From assembly GCA_018065565.1 (NCBI GenBank), contig JAGHSZ010000137.1, positions 1 to 34,309 of the forward strand: a DNA stretch of 34,309 bases, given 5' to 3'. The notes beneath the pieces were generated by a model. That model worked only from the letters and a program-made list of their open reading frames with translations. It was not told the DNA's origin and did not search any database. This document shows, piece after piece, positions 16,840-25,922 of the stretch; within the stretch, counting starts at the first letter, position 1; each line of letters begins with the position of its first letter. Position numbers and translations under genes: made by a program. This DNA comes from Candidatus Colivivens caballi. GTDB lineage: Bacteria > Bacteroidota > Bacteroidia > Bacteroidales > Bacteroidaceae.

Positions 16840-17832
16840 TCAGAACTTTCCGAGAATCCGGTCCATCACCCAGTTAGTTGGTGTGGCACTGATGGAGTCG
16901 CAATGGCAGGAGCCGATGCCACGAAGATGATCGACAATGGACTGGATGAGAGGTTGCTGCACATACTGTGGATTAGGAATGACAAATTCCTCGCGACCAC
17001 GGTAGGTGTGCAAAGCAACAGGAGTGTAGTCGAATACGGAGAAACAGATCATGCCTTTGTCACCAACAATTTCGATGCGGTCGGTACGGGCACTGTCGTG
17101 GGCGACAAAACACCATGAACCAGAACCTGTGATACCATTGTGGAAACGGAAACAAGCATTGAATGTGTCCTCCACCTTATATAGTCCGGCCATATTAGCA
17201 CAGTAGCCCTCTGCATCAATTATGGTTCCAAACATGTTCTGCAACAAGTCGAGCTGATGCGAAGCAAGGTCGTAGAAGTAGCCACCGCCACCAGCAATGT
17301 CGGGTTGCAGTCGCCAAGGCAGATTCTTCTGATTGTAATCGAGTTCGCGTGGCGGAACAGCGAACCGTATCTGCACAGACAGTATGTTGCCAATCTCTCC
17401 ACTATGAGCAAGTTCTTTCACTTTCTGAAAATAAGGGAGATAACGGCGATAATATGCAACAAAGCATGGAATGTCCATCTGCTCCGACACACGGTTCACC
17501 CGAATGCAGTCCTCATAACTTGCTGCAAGGGGTTTTTCCACATATACGGGTTTGCCTGCACGCATCGACATAAGCGCAAATGTAGCGTGTGACGACGGAG
17601 GTGTGGCAATGTAAACAGCATTGACATCAGGGTCGTTAATCAACGAAATCGGGTCGGAATAGTGTTTGGGGATTCCGTGGCGTTCGGCATATGAGCGTGC
17701 CTTGTCGCCGTCGCGACTCATCACAGCAACCACCTCACTGCCCTCAATCTGTGCGAAGGCAGGACCGCTCTTGGTTTCGGTGGCTTCGCCACAACCAATG
17801 AATCCCCATTTTATAGTGTGCAGTTTTTGCAT
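16840..17832 (-). CDS. Gfo/Idh/MocA family oxidoreductase
   Basis: A 330-residue NAD(P)-dependent oxidoreductase. I start at ATG 17832, where the Rossmann strand follows at once (MQKLHTIKWGFIGCGEATE). The longer frame to 17874 would run through the -7 box at 17852-17859. The glycine motif is GFIGCGEATE (10-19), and the family EKP motif is at 99-101 (YVEKPLA), with K100 the conserved catalytic lysine. The second domain (about 125-330) forms the substrate-binding sheet. It is cytoplasmic and likely acts on a sugar or polyol; the substrate is not deducible. It lies upstream of the DUF4421-like gene and divergent from the rRNA methyltransferase. Confidence 0.92.
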   Translation of the reverse strand: MQKLHTIKWGFIGCGEATETKSGPAFAQIEGSEVVAVMSRDGDKARSYAERHGIPKHYSDPISLINDPDVNAVYIATPPSSHATFALMSMRAGKPVYVEKPLAASYEDCIRVNRVSEQMDIPCFVAYYRRYLPYFQKVKELAHSGEIGNILSVQIRFAVPPRELDYNQKNLPWRLQPDIAGGGGYFYDLASHQLDLLQNMFGTIIDAEGYCANMAGLYKVEDTFNACFRFHNGITGSGSWCFVAHDSARTDRIEIVGDKGMICFSVFDYTPVALHTYRGREEFVIPNPQYVQQPLIQSIVDHLRGIGSCHCDSISATPTNWVMDRILGKF

Positions 17833-17851
17833 AAAAGTCCCTATTTTCGTG

Positions 17852-17911
17852 CAAAAGTAAGAAATAATTATCAATTAGTAATTATCAATTATCAATTATT
17901 TACTAAATTTG
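17852..17911. promoter_or_regulatory. Divergent promoter pair in an AT-rich repeat
   Basis: On the minus strand TACTTTTG (17852-17859) faces the oxidoreductase. On the plus strand TAAATTTG (17904-17911) faces the methyltransferase. Between them lie repeated AATTATCAATTA segments. The two -7 boxes sit at opposite ends of a near-symmetric AT-rich block. Clear TTTG -33 elements are missing on both sides. Confidence 0.5.
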
Positions 17912-18033
17912 CACCAAATTCGACTTATTAGTTAAAGGAACGAGTTGCCACGAGGTGCGCACCGATGCCCGACGACAGGGAAAGGCACCATCAATGGCAC
18001 TCTTAATTATATTTGAAAACAGAACACAGAACA

Positions 18034-19452
18034 ATGGGAAGAGACAAGAAAAAGTTACCAATATTAGAAAATGTGCGTATAACAGCAGTTGCAGCAGAAG
18101 GTAAAGCCCTTGCACGGGTAGATGAGCGAGTGGTCTTTGTGCCTTTCGTGGTTCCTGGTGATGTAGTTGACTTGCAGGTAAAGAAGAAAAAGCACAGTTT
18201 CATGGAGGCTGTCTGCATCAAGTTTCATGAAATGTCGCCTCTGCGTGACACCCCCCGTTGCCAGCACTATGGAGTCTGCGGTGGCTGCAAGTGGCAATGT
18301 CTGAAATATGAAGAGCAATTGAAGGCGAAGCAGCAACAGATAATCGACAACCTCACCCGGATTGGTAAGATTGAACTTCCCGAAGTCAGTCCGATTCTTG
18401 GAAGCGAAAAGATATACGAATACAGAAACAAACTGGAGTTTGGATTCTCCAACCGCCGATGGATGACGGAAGAAGAAATCCGTGACTCTGAAACCATCTC
18501 AAACCGTGATGCCCTGGGATTCCACATCACAGGCGCATTCGACAAAATCCTCGACATCGAGTGTTGCCACCTTATGGACAACACAACGAATCTCATCCGA
18601 AATGAGATTCGCGATTATGCACTTTCACATCAACTCACTTTCTACGATTTGCGTCAGAACGAAGGACTCCTGCGTTCGATGATGGTACGCAACAGCAATA
18701 CGGGCGAGTTGATGATTCTCATGCAGTTCCGCATGGACACCGATGAAGACAAGGCTGAGGCTATGGCACTGCTGCAACACATTGCAGATAAGTTCCCTCA
18801 AATCACCTCGCTTCTATATGTTGATAATCACAAATGCAATGACACATTTGGCGACCAGGAAGTAGTCACATTCAAGGGTACAGACCACATCTTTGAAGAG
18901 ATGGAAGGTCTCAGGTTCAAGGTAGGACCAAAGTCGTTCTACCAGACAAACACAGACCAAGCATACAACCTGTACAAAGTAGCACGCGAATTTGCAGGAC
19001 TGACTGGCGACGAACTGGTTTACGACCTCTACACAGGTACTGGCACCATCGCAAACTTCGTCAGCAGAAAAGCCCGCAAAGTCATCGGCATCGAATATGT
19101 ACCCGAAGCTATTGAAGACGCAAAAGTCAATTCGCAAATCAACGGCATAGACAACACACTGTTCTTTGCTGGCGACATGAAGGACATTCTCAACCGCGAC
19201 TTCATCAACCAGTACGGCAAGCCTGATGTCATCATCACCGACCCACCTCGCGCAGGTATGCACCAGGATGTCATCGACACCATTCTCTTTGCTGCGCCCG
19301 AGCGCATTGTGTATGTCAGCTGCAACCCTGCAACACAAGCTCGCGACCTTCAACTGCTTGACACAGACTATCGTGTCGTAAAGATTCAGCCAGTTGATAT
19401 GTTCCCTCACACACAGCATGTGGAGAATGTGGTACTGCTCGAACGCAGATAA
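18034..19452 (+). CDS. rlmD: 23S rRNA (uracil-5-)-methyltransferase, RlmD/RumA-like
   Basis: A 472-residue SAM-dependent RNA methyltransferase. I use ATG 18034; the frame also opens at a TTG seven codons earlier. Residues of about 12-70 form a TRAM RNA-binding domain. A 4Fe-4S site is formed by C76, C82 and C85 (CQHYGVCGGCKWQ) and a later cysteine (C177 or C178 in ECCHL). The Rossmann domain has DLYTGTGTIANF. The catalytic cysteine is C430 (YVSCNPATQARD), and the general base is likely E464 (HVENVVLLER). The family makes 5-methyluridine in RNA; the exact target (U1939, U747 or tRNA U54) is inferred. The leader holds a possible 13-codon ORF (17965-18006). Confidence 0.92.
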   Translation: MGRDKKKLPILENVRITAVAAEGKALARVDERVVFVPFVVPGDVVDLQVKKKKHSFMEAVCIKFHEMSPLRDTPRCQHYGVCGGCKWQCLKYEEQLKAKQQQIIDNLTRIGKIELPEVSPILGSEKIYEYRNKLEFGFSNRRWMTEEEIRDSETISNRDALGFHITGAFDKILDIECCHLMDNTTNLIRNEIRDYALSHQLTFYDLRQNEGLLRSMMVRNSNTGELMILMQFRMDTDEDKAEAMALLQHIADKFPQITSLLYVDNHKCNDTFGDQEVVTFKGTDHIFEEMEGLRFKVGPKSFYQTNTDQAYNLYKVAREFAGLTGDELVYDLYTGTGTIANFVSRKARKVIGIEYVPEAIEDAKVNSQINGIDNTLFFAGDMKDILNRDFINQYGKPDVIITDPPRAGMHQDVIDTILFAAPERIVYVSCNPATQARDLQLLDTDYRVVKIQPVDMFPHTQHVENVVLLERR

Positions 19453-19518
19453 CCAACAGACAAATGGCTTGACGGAATGATAATTAACACACCAAACAGA
19501 ACAAACTACAAAATAACT

Positions 19519-20592
19519 ATGAAATACAACATTTTAATAATCGCAGCCATGTGCATGATATTGCTGTTCACAGGCTGTAAGGAAAAGGAGAAGGGACACG
19601 TAAAAATTCAATATGTATGCACTACGACCGTGACCGATGCGAGCCGGCTCACTGCTGTCAACTATCCAGGACGCACCAGGGCTGTTGACGACATCAATGT
19701 GGCATTCCGTGTCAGCGGACCTATTGGCAGAATACTTGTAAAGGAAGGCGACCATGTGTCGAAAGGCCAAGTCATAGCAACAATGGATTCACGCGACTAT
19801 CAGGTACAGCTCAATGCAGCCCAAGCAGAATACGAGCAAATCAAAGCAGATGCCGAACGCGTCATTGCTATGTATCAGGAAGGAAGCACTACTGCATCGA
19901 ACTACGACAAAGCCCGCTATGGTCTGCAACAAATCACGCAGAAACTTAACCACTGCAAAAATCAGCTGGCTGACACACAGCTCCGCGCTCCTGTAAGTGG
20001 ATACATCCAGGACATTCTGCACGAAGCAGGTGAAACTATCGGAGCAGGCATGCCTGTCATTTCAATGTTTGGCAGCAGTGCCATCGAAGTGGAAATCAAC
20101 ATTTCAGCATTCGACTATGCCAACCGTGACCGCCTCAACAGTGCATACTGTGTGTTCGACCTGCTTCCAGAAGAACGCTTTCCTTTGAAAATTGTGAGCA
20201 TCAGTGCAGAAGCAAACGCAAGTCAACTGTACACGGTACGAATGGCATTCACTGGCCCATACGACCGTACAAAGATCACTCCCGGTATGACCACCATGGT
20301 CTATGCATCGATTGACAATGATGAAATAAGCACCAGCACACTCGTCCCAACCTCATCCATACTGGTAAAGGAAGACAAACTCCATGTGTTCCTCTATGAT
20401 CGCAAGAGTTCTACTGTTAAACTGACTCCGGTCACGGTGAAGCGCCTTCACAATGACGGACTGGCAGAAATCATTTCTGGAATCCACGACAACGACATTG
20501 TAGTGACAGCAGGCATTCACCACCTGAAAGATGGCCAGTCGGTGAAACCTGTGCCAGCAACAAGCAGCAGCAATGTAGGCAAACTGCTTTAA
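19519..20592 (+). CDS. RND efflux periplasmic adaptor (MFP), lipoprotein
   Basis: A 357-residue membrane fusion protein. I choose ATG 19519 because it gives a lipoprotein signal (MKYNILIIAAMCMILLFTGC). After the lipid anchor come the barrel-sandwich half-motif (GPIGRILVKEGDHVSKGQVI), a short alpha-hairpin (about 80-140) and the second lipoyl half (LRAPVSGYIQDILHEAGETI), then beta-barrel and membrane-proximal domains. It would link the RND pump 63 nt downstream to an outer-membrane channel. No TolC/OprM-type gene is in the window, so a shared channel is probably used. A weak hairpin (GTGGAT/ATCCAC, 20594-20615) follows the stop without a T-run. Confidence 0.93.
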   Translation: MKYNILIIAAMCMILLFTGCKEKEKGHVKIQYVCTTTVTDASRLTAVNYPGRTRAVDDINVAFRVSGPIGRILVKEGDHVSKGQVIATMDSRDYQVQLNAAQAEYEQIKADAERVIAMYQEGSTTASNYDKARYGLQQITQKLNHCKNQLADTQLRAPVSGYIQDILHEAGETIGAGMPVISMFGSSAIEVEINISAFDYANRDRLNSAYCVFDLLPEERFPLKIVSISAEANASQLYTVRMAFTGPYDRTKITPGMTTMVYASIDNDEISTSTLVPTSSILVKEDKLHVFLYDRKSSTVKLTPVTVKRLHNDGLAEIISGIHDNDIVVTAGIHHLKDGQSVKPVPATSSSNVGKLL

Positions 20593-20655
20593 GTGGATGT
20601 ACTGTTTTATCCACACCAAATCAAATAAATAATAACAGCAGACAAACAGTATCAA

Positions 20656-23600
20656 ATGGGAAATTGGGCATTAAACAATACTAAACTCGTCAGTTTCATC
20701 ATTGCAGTACTTGTGATTGGTGGCTTTTTAAGCTATCAGGACATGAGCAAGCTGGAGGACCCGGCAATTCAGGTCCGACAGGCAATGGTTGTAACTACAT
20801 ATCCAGGTGCATCTGCACATCAGGTGGAGCTGGAAGTAACCGACAAACTCGAAAAGTCTATACGCGAAATACCTTCTGTCGATAATGTTCAGAGCCAGTC
20901 AATGAACGATCTGAGCATCATCGTAGTAGAATTGCAAACCACGACCACCAACACCGAGCAGCAGTGGGACTTGCTCCGACGCAAGGTTGCCAATGTACAG
21001 AGTGCACTGCCAGAAGGTGCATATCCATCACAAGTAAAAGATGACTTTGGCGATGTATATGGAATGTTCTTTGCACTGACAGGTGACGGCATGGACGACA
21101 AGGCACTTTCCGACTATGCCGAACTGATAAAGCGTAACCTCATGGAAATCGACGGCATCTGCCGGGTGGACATTTATGGAAAGCGCAACCAGTGCATCAA
21201 CATAGAACTTTCACAGGACAAGATGGCAAACCTCGGCGTAATGCCAACCGAAGTCATTCAGACACTGAACGGTCAGAACAAGACCATCTATTCGGGCTAT
21301 TATGACAATGGTACAAACCGTGTGCGTGTCACAGTCAACGACAAGTTCAACAACTCCGAGGACATCGGCAGCATGCTCATTCAGGGACACCATGACGAGC
21401 AGCTTCGCATCAAGGACATAGCAACCGTCAAAACAGGTTATGAAACTCCAGTACGCAATTCACTTGAATACGATGGTGAACATGCCATTGGCATCTCCAT
21501 CGCCTGCCAGCCAGATAAGGACATCACAAAAGTTGGCAAGATAGTCGAGACAGAACTTGCAAAAATCGAAGAGAAACTTCCTGTCGGAATGGAATACCAC
21601 AAAGTGTTCTTTCAACCTGAACGAGTGTCAAACGCACTCAACACATTCCTCATCAATCTGGTTGAGTCAGTGCTCATTGTAGTCATTGTGCTCATCTTCA
21701 CAATGGGATTGAAGAGCGGCATCATCATAGGAACAAGTCTTGTAATCATCGTATTCGGTTCGTTCCTTGTACTGAAAGGTTTCGACGGAACACTGCAAAG
21801 AGTTTCGCTCGGTGCCTTCATTCTTGCAATGGGAATGCTGGTGGACAACGCCATTGTCATCGTTGACGGCATCCTCATTGACCAAAAGAAAGGCAAGCCA
21901 ATGATGCAGGCATTGACCGATATCGGCAAAAAGACAGCCATGCCACTACTTGGAGCGACACTCATCGCAATCCTGGCATTCCTTCCTATTTTCCTCAGTC
22001 CAGATACAGCAGGTGTGTATGTTCGCGATCTCTTCATTGTCATTGCGGTCTCACTTTTGTTAAGTTGGCTGCTGGCATTGACGCATGTACCAATCATGTG
22101 CAAACGATGGTTTAAGTGGGACACAGGAAACAAAGACGATGCAAGTGTACATGAGTCAGTATCAACCGAGGTTGAAACTGACTCATATGCAGACAGCACC
22201 ACATCTGAAAGTCTTTACACATCGAAGTCGTATGCGATTTTCGACAAGATACTGCGTTTCGGTCTCAGTCACCGCATCACAATCATTGCATGCGCCATTG
22301 GACTCCTGTGTCTGAGCCTTCTGTCGTACCAATTCATCGACAACGCCTTCTTCCCCGACATGGAGTACGACCAGCTTTACATGGAGTACAAGCTGCCCGA
22401 AGGCACAAACTCGTCAAAAGTAGAACACGACCTGAAAGAGATTCGTGAATACCTGATGACACGCCCAGAGGTTACACATGTCACGACTTCCATTGGCGGA
22501 ACTCCAAGTCGCTATAACCTTGTACGAAGCATTGCAACCCCATCGCTTGCATACGGAGAACTGATTATTGACTTCACATCCCCGTCTTCACTTGTAAAGA
22601 ATCTGCCGGATATTCAAAATGAACTCAATGCTCGTTATCCAGAAGCATACCTCAAACTGAAACGCTACAACCTGATGTTCAAGAAGTACCCGATTGAGGC
22701 TATGTTCCGCGGAAGCGACCCCGCAGTACTCCATGCACTGACAGACTCGGCAATGGAGATTGTCCGTCACAGCGACAAACTCTGTCTGCCAACAACCGAC
22801 TGGGAACCTCGTTTTCCATCACTTACAATCGACTACAACCAGGCAGCAGCACGAAGCAGCGGACTCAGCCGAAGCGATGTCGGAACCTCATTGCTTGCCT
22901 ACACAGGTGGTATCCCTATTGGCACATTCTATGATGGCATCAATGCAAACAACATATATGTGAAGTGTGTGGGACCAGACGGACAGAACATCGACAACCT
23001 CCAAAATGTTGAAGTATTCGGTTTGTTGCCAAATCTGAACCGTCTCACCTCAAAGGAATCCATCGACAGACTGATGACAGGCGCCCTGACAAAGGACGAC
23101 ATCATCCGTGATGTCACAGAGACTACCCCACTCCGTCAGATTGCCAAAGGCATCAATGTTGAATATGAAGACCCTGTCGTTATGCGCTACAATGGGCAGC
23201 GTGCACAGCGTCTGCAATGCAGTCCTGCACCAGGAGTTGGGACAGAAGAGGCTCGTCAGTACCTTGAAGAGCAACTGAGCAAACTCGACATACCAGAAGG
23301 TTATTCACTTGCATGGGAAGGGGAAAAGAAAGCAAGCGACGACTCTATGCGCTATCTGTTTGCCAACTTCCCACTCGCCATAATGCTTATGATTGCCATC
23401 CTCATCATGCTATTCCGCGACTACAAAAAGCCTGCCGTTATTTTCTGTTGCATTCCACTAATTATAATAGGTGTGTTCCCAACAGTTGCCTTGTCGGGCA
23501 AACAGTTCGGTTTTGTGGCGATTGTCGGTATTCTGGGTTTGATTGGCATGATGATAAAGAACGGCATTGTGCTGATGGATGAAATCACACTTCAAGTCAA

Positions 23601-23862
23601 TACAGGTATGGAGCAGCGTGAGGCCTTGATATTGTCAGCAAAGAGCCGTTTGCGTCCTGTGATGATGGCATCACTGACCACAATACTCGGAATGATTCCA
23701 CTCATACCGGATGCATTGTTTGGTTCGCTTGCCGTCACCATTATGGGCGGTCTGTTCTTCGGCACGCTCATCATCCTGATCATTATTCCAGTACTTTATT
23801 CCCTCTTTTTCAGAAATAATCATAAACCAAACCAAATAACATTAACAACAAAGGACAATTAA
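20656..23862 (+). CDS. RND family efflux transporter permease
   Basis: A 1068-residue inner-membrane pump of the AcrB/MexB type, normal in length. It has an N-terminal membrane helix (about 10-28), a large porter loop, a central bundle of helices (about 335-485), a second loop and a C-terminal helix bundle (about 895-1050). The proton-relay region of TM4 reads GMLVDNAIVIVDG, with D397 followed by N398 where AcrB has two aspartates. The relay lysine of TM10 is kept (MMIKNGIVLMDE). An insert between the halves (about 495-525) is rich in S, T and E. The substrate is unknown; drugs, bile salts or lipids are typical. It follows the adaptor gene and is followed after 4 nt by an esterase gene. Confidence 0.94.
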   Translation: MGNWALNNTKLVSFIIAVLVIGGFLSYQDMSKLEDPAIQVRQAMVVTTYPGASAHQVELEVTDKLEKSIREIPSVDNVQSQSMNDLSIIVVELQTTTTNTEQQWDLLRRKVANVQSALPEGAYPSQVKDDFGDVYGMFFALTGDGMDDKALSDYAELIKRNLMEIDGICRVDIYGKRNQCINIELSQDKMANLGVMPTEVIQTLNGQNKTIYSGYYDNGTNRVRVTVNDKFNNSEDIGSMLIQGHHDEQLRIKDIATVKTGYETPVRNSLEYDGEHAIGISIACQPDKDITKVGKIVETELAKIEEKLPVGMEYHKVFFQPERVSNALNTFLINLVESVLIVVIVLIFTMGLKSGIIIGTSLVIIVFGSFLVLKGFDGTLQRVSLGAFILAMGMLVDNAIVIVDGILIDQKKGKPMMQALTDIGKKTAMPLLGATLIAILAFLPIFLSPDTAGVYVRDLFIVIAVSLLLSWLLALTHVPIMCKRWFKWDTGNKDDASVHESVSTEVETDSYADSTTSESLYTSKSYAIFDKILRFGLSHRITIIACAIGLLCLSLLSYQFIDNAFFPDMEYDQLYMEYKLPEGTNSSKVEHDLKEIREYLMTRPEVTHVTTSIGGTPSRYNLVRSIATPSLAYGELIIDFTSPSSLVKNLPDIQNELNARYPEAYLKLKRYNLMFKKYPIEAMFRGSDPAVLHALTDSAMEIVRHSDKLCLPTTDWEPRFPSLTIDYNQAAARSSGLSRSDVGTSLLAYTGGIPIGTFYDGINANNIYVKCVGPDGQNIDNLQNVEVFGLLPNLNRLTSKESIDRLMTGALTKDDIIRDVTETTPLRQIAKGINVEYEDPVVMRYNGQRAQRLQCSPAPGVGTEEARQYLEEQLSKLDIPEGYSLAWEGEKKASDDSMRYLFANFPLAIMLMIAILIMLFRDYKKPAVIFCCIPLIIIGVFPTVALSGKQFGFVAIVGILGLIGMMIKNGIVLMDEITLQVNTGMEQREALILSAKSRLRPVMMASLTTILGMIPLIPDALFGSLAVTIMGGLFFGTLIILIIIPVLYSLFFRNNHKPNQITLTTKDN

Positions 23863-23866
23863 CCAA

Positions 23867-24742
23867 ATGAAAAAAATCTTCTCACTCATTGCCGTGATGA
23901 TGTTTGTCACGACAAGTGCCATGGCACAATTCCCTTTCCAGCAGCAGAACAAGCCAATCACGCTTTGGCCTGATGGAAATCCTGAAAAGGACTATGTAGC
24001 CCGTCCTTCTGAATTCCAGAAGCGGATGCTGCCAGAGGGCTATATGACTCCAAAGCTTGAAGTCTATAAAGCTCAAAAGCCAAACGGAATCTGCATCCTT
24101 GAATGCCCAGGTGGCGGCTACACCATGTTGTCAGATACACACGAAGGCCGTCAGATGTCGGACTGGTTCAACTCACTCGGCATCACATACTGTGTACTTG
24201 AATACCGCATGCCATTCGGGTTCTCACAGGTTCCGCTCAACGACGCCGAGCAGGCTATGCGTATCATCCGTCAGCACGCAGAGGAATGGGGCATTAAGAC
24301 AATTGGTGTGATGGGATGCTCTGCCGGCGGCCATTTGGCATCGACACTTGCAACTCACTACTCGTCAGCTGAAACCCGTCCCGACTTTCAGATACTGATG
24401 TACCCAGTCATTACAATGGACAAGAGTTTCACGCACATGGGTTCGTTCGAGAACCTGCTCGGCACAAACCCTTCACAAGAACTCATCGACAAGTTCTCAA
24501 ACGAGAAGCAGGTTAACGCAAAGACACCTCCTGCACTCCTTATCCTATCTGCCGATGACCCAACCGTTAACCCAAAGAACAGCATTGAGTACTACTATGC
24601 TCTTCGAAATGCGGGTGTAAGCGCTTCAATGCACATTTACCCAGAAGGTGGTCATGGTTATGGTGGCGGCGACCGTTTCACTTACAAGCGCCAGTGGACT
24701 GCTGAGGTCGAAAAGTGGCTGATGCAGTTTATGGGTAAATGA
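23867..24742 (+). CDS. Secreted alpha/beta-hydrolase (esterase)
   Basis: A 291-residue exported hydrolase. The signal peptide is MKKIFSLIAVMMFVTTSAMA, with cleavage before QFPF. The oxyanion motif is ECPGGGY (79-85), the nucleophile S152 (GCSAGGHLAST), the acid D230 or D231 (LILSADDPTVNP) and the histidine H263 (EGGHGYGGGD). This is the layout of BD-FAE/acetylxylan-esterase-like hydrolases that remove acyl groups from plant polysaccharides, but the natural substrate is not shown. It starts only 4 nt after the RND pump gene, so it is very probably co-transcribed with the efflux system, an odd pairing. Confidence 0.9.
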   Translation: MKKIFSLIAVMMFVTTSAMAQFPFQQQNKPITLWPDGNPEKDYVARPSEFQKRMLPEGYMTPKLEVYKAQKPNGICILECPGGGYTMLSDTHEGRQMSDWFNSLGITYCVLEYRMPFGFSQVPLNDAEQAMRIIRQHAEEWGIKTIGVMGCSAGGHLASTLATHYSSAETRPDFQILMYPVITMDKSFTHMGSFENLLGTNPSQELIDKFSNEKQVNAKTPPALLILSADDPTVNPKNSIEYYYALRNAGVSASMHIYPEGGHGYGGGDRFTYKRQWTAEVEKWLMQFMGK

Positions 24743-24760
24743 GGAAATGATAAAGTTATA

Positions 24761-24877
24761 GGATTTAATGGGGCTAATGGGACTAATGAAACCAATGGGG
24801 CCTATAAGTTCTATAAGACCTATAAGTCCCATAAGACTCATGAGGCCTATATGACTTATTAGCCCCATAAGCCCCAT
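24761..24877 (+). repeat. Minisatellite of 9-bp period, 13 units
   Basis: Thirteen consecutive 9-bp units, each ending in AT, such as GGGGCTAAT, AAGACCTAT, AAGTCCCAT and AAGCCCCAT. The units are degenerate but keep frame throughout. On the minus strand this reads as an artificial GLI/GLM-repeat peptide, which I do not regard as a gene. Confidence 0.9.
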
Positions 24878-24883
24878 CCTCAG

Positions 24884-24936
24884 AAAAAAGAATTATCCGC
24901 AAGTTCACATCTACAATGAGGAACTTGCGGATAATT
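24884..24936 (-). terminator. Intrinsic terminator of the CMD-domain gene
   Basis: A perfect 16-bp inverted repeat (24891-24906 with 24921-24936, arm AATTATCCGCAAGTTC) with a 14-nt loop. On the minus strand it is followed by CTTTTTTCTG. It lies about 100 nt beyond the stop of the gene at 25037-25819. Confidence 0.75.
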
Positions 24937-24943
24937 GGTTCTA

Positions 24944-25013
24944 TCAGCCAGTGGGCATGAAAGCGATTCAGCCAGTGGGCATGAACGACATTTCTGCCAA
25001 CAGTTGGCATGAA
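24944..25013 (+). repeat. Short direct repeats of 18 bp
   Basis: TCAGCCAGTGGGCATGAA occurs at 24944-24961 and 24968-24985, exactly repeated 24 bp apart. A decayed third copy ends in GGCATGAA at 25006-25013. It fills the space between the terminator and the end of the CMD gene. Confidence 0.75.
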
Positions 25014-25036
25014 ACTATTTCTATTGTCAGTTAGAG

Positions 25037-25819
25037 TTAGATTACCTTTTCGTTATATGCTTCATTGATGGCATTGATGGCATTGAAAGTGCGAGGGAAT
25101 CCAATCCAAGGAAGGATGGCAGTAGCGGCAGCAACCATTTCTTCCTTTGTAATCTTCAAACTCTTGCACGCCTTGGCATGTGTAAGTGTCTGGGAGTCGC
25201 ATCCACCCATTGATGCCACGATGCAGAAAGTGATGAGTTCACGGTGCTGCATGTCAATGCCATTGCGGGAATAGAACTGTCCATAGCAGTATGTTGCAAG
25301 GAATTCAACGATGTGTTCCTGTCCCTTTGGTGAAGTGGCAAACATATTGTCAACAGTGCCATAGCCGAATGTCTCGTCAATCAGTTCCTTGCCACGACGG
25401 AAAGCGTCTTCCTTGGCAACAGTGTTCTGAGGATCGAGAGGCAGACGGATGCCATTGTTTTCGAAGATGTCGTTCATGCGCAGTGTGTATTCCACAACCT
25501 GAGAAGCACCGACATAAGGGTATGCCTGATAAACTATTTCACGAATTTCGCGTGGTTTGACACCTACATTAAGGCAAGCATCGACATACATCTTGAACTC
25601 GTTCATGGCATTGCATCCAATGGTTGAGGCGAGAATACACATCACTCGTGTCTTCTCCATGATTTTGCCATCAGCAAGAGCCAGGGTGTCATCGAAAGCA
25701 AAGTTGTCAACGATTTCAGTCAGTTCAGGGTCACTGTGCAGGGTATTGATAAGTGTACGCTGTGAGAAAAGTCGCTTGATTTCCTCGTGGGCACGCTTTG
25801 TGATTTTTATTTCTTTCAT
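25037..25819 (-). CDS. Carboxymuconolactone decarboxylase family protein, two CMD domains
   Basis: A 260-residue protein with two CMD/AhpD-like helical repeats. The first (about 50-115) includes CILASTIGCNAMNEFKMYVD and GVKPREIREIVYQAYPYVG; the second (about 165-250) includes ELITFCIVASMGGCDSQ and ITKEEMVAAATAILPWIGFP. The AhpD-type CxxC redox pair is not seen, so a peroxidase-linked role is doubtful. No signal peptide is present, so it is cytoplasmic. Related Bacteroidetes genes are annotated only by family. A consensus promoter lies 45-75 nt upstream and a strong terminator follows, so it is probably a single-gene transcript. Confidence 0.88.
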   Translation of the reverse strand: MKEIKITKRAHEEIKRLFSQRTLINTLHSDPELTEIVDNFAFDDTLALADGKIMEKTRVMCILASTIGCNAMNEFKMYVDACLNVGVKPREIREIVYQAYPYVGASQVVEYTLRMNDIFENNGIRLPLDPQNTVAKEDAFRRGKELIDETFGYGTVDNMFATSPKGQEHIVEFLATYCYGQFYSRNGIDMQHRELITFCIVASMGGCDSQTLTHAKACKSLKITKEEMVAAATAILPWIGFPRTFNAINAINEAYNEKVI

Positions 25820-25866
25820 ATCGGTTTAGGGATTTGATTTGTGTTCATTTGCGTTATTTTACTTTG

Positions 25867-25897
25867 CAAAGATAACGATTATTTGCAAACTTTCAAA
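25867..25897 (-). promoter_or_regulatory. Consensus promoter of the CMD-domain gene
   Basis: On the minus strand TTTG (25894-25897), a 19-nt spacer, then TATCTTTG (25867-25874). Both boxes and the spacing match the Bacteroidetes consensus. The start codon is about 48 nt downstream of the -7 box. Confidence 0.65.
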
Positions 25898-25922
25898 ACT
25901 TAACGAACTTTTTTGGTTGTTT

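Noticed and set aside
20594..20615. Hairpin between the adaptor and RND pump genes as a terminator
   Set aside because: The stem is only 6 bp, the loop is 10 nt and no T-run follows. The two genes are expected to be co-transcribed.
24626..24877. Minus-strand ORF of 83 codons with GLI/GLM repeats
   Set aside because: It is the translation of the 9-bp minisatellite running on into the antisense of the esterase gene. No promoter or known family supports it.
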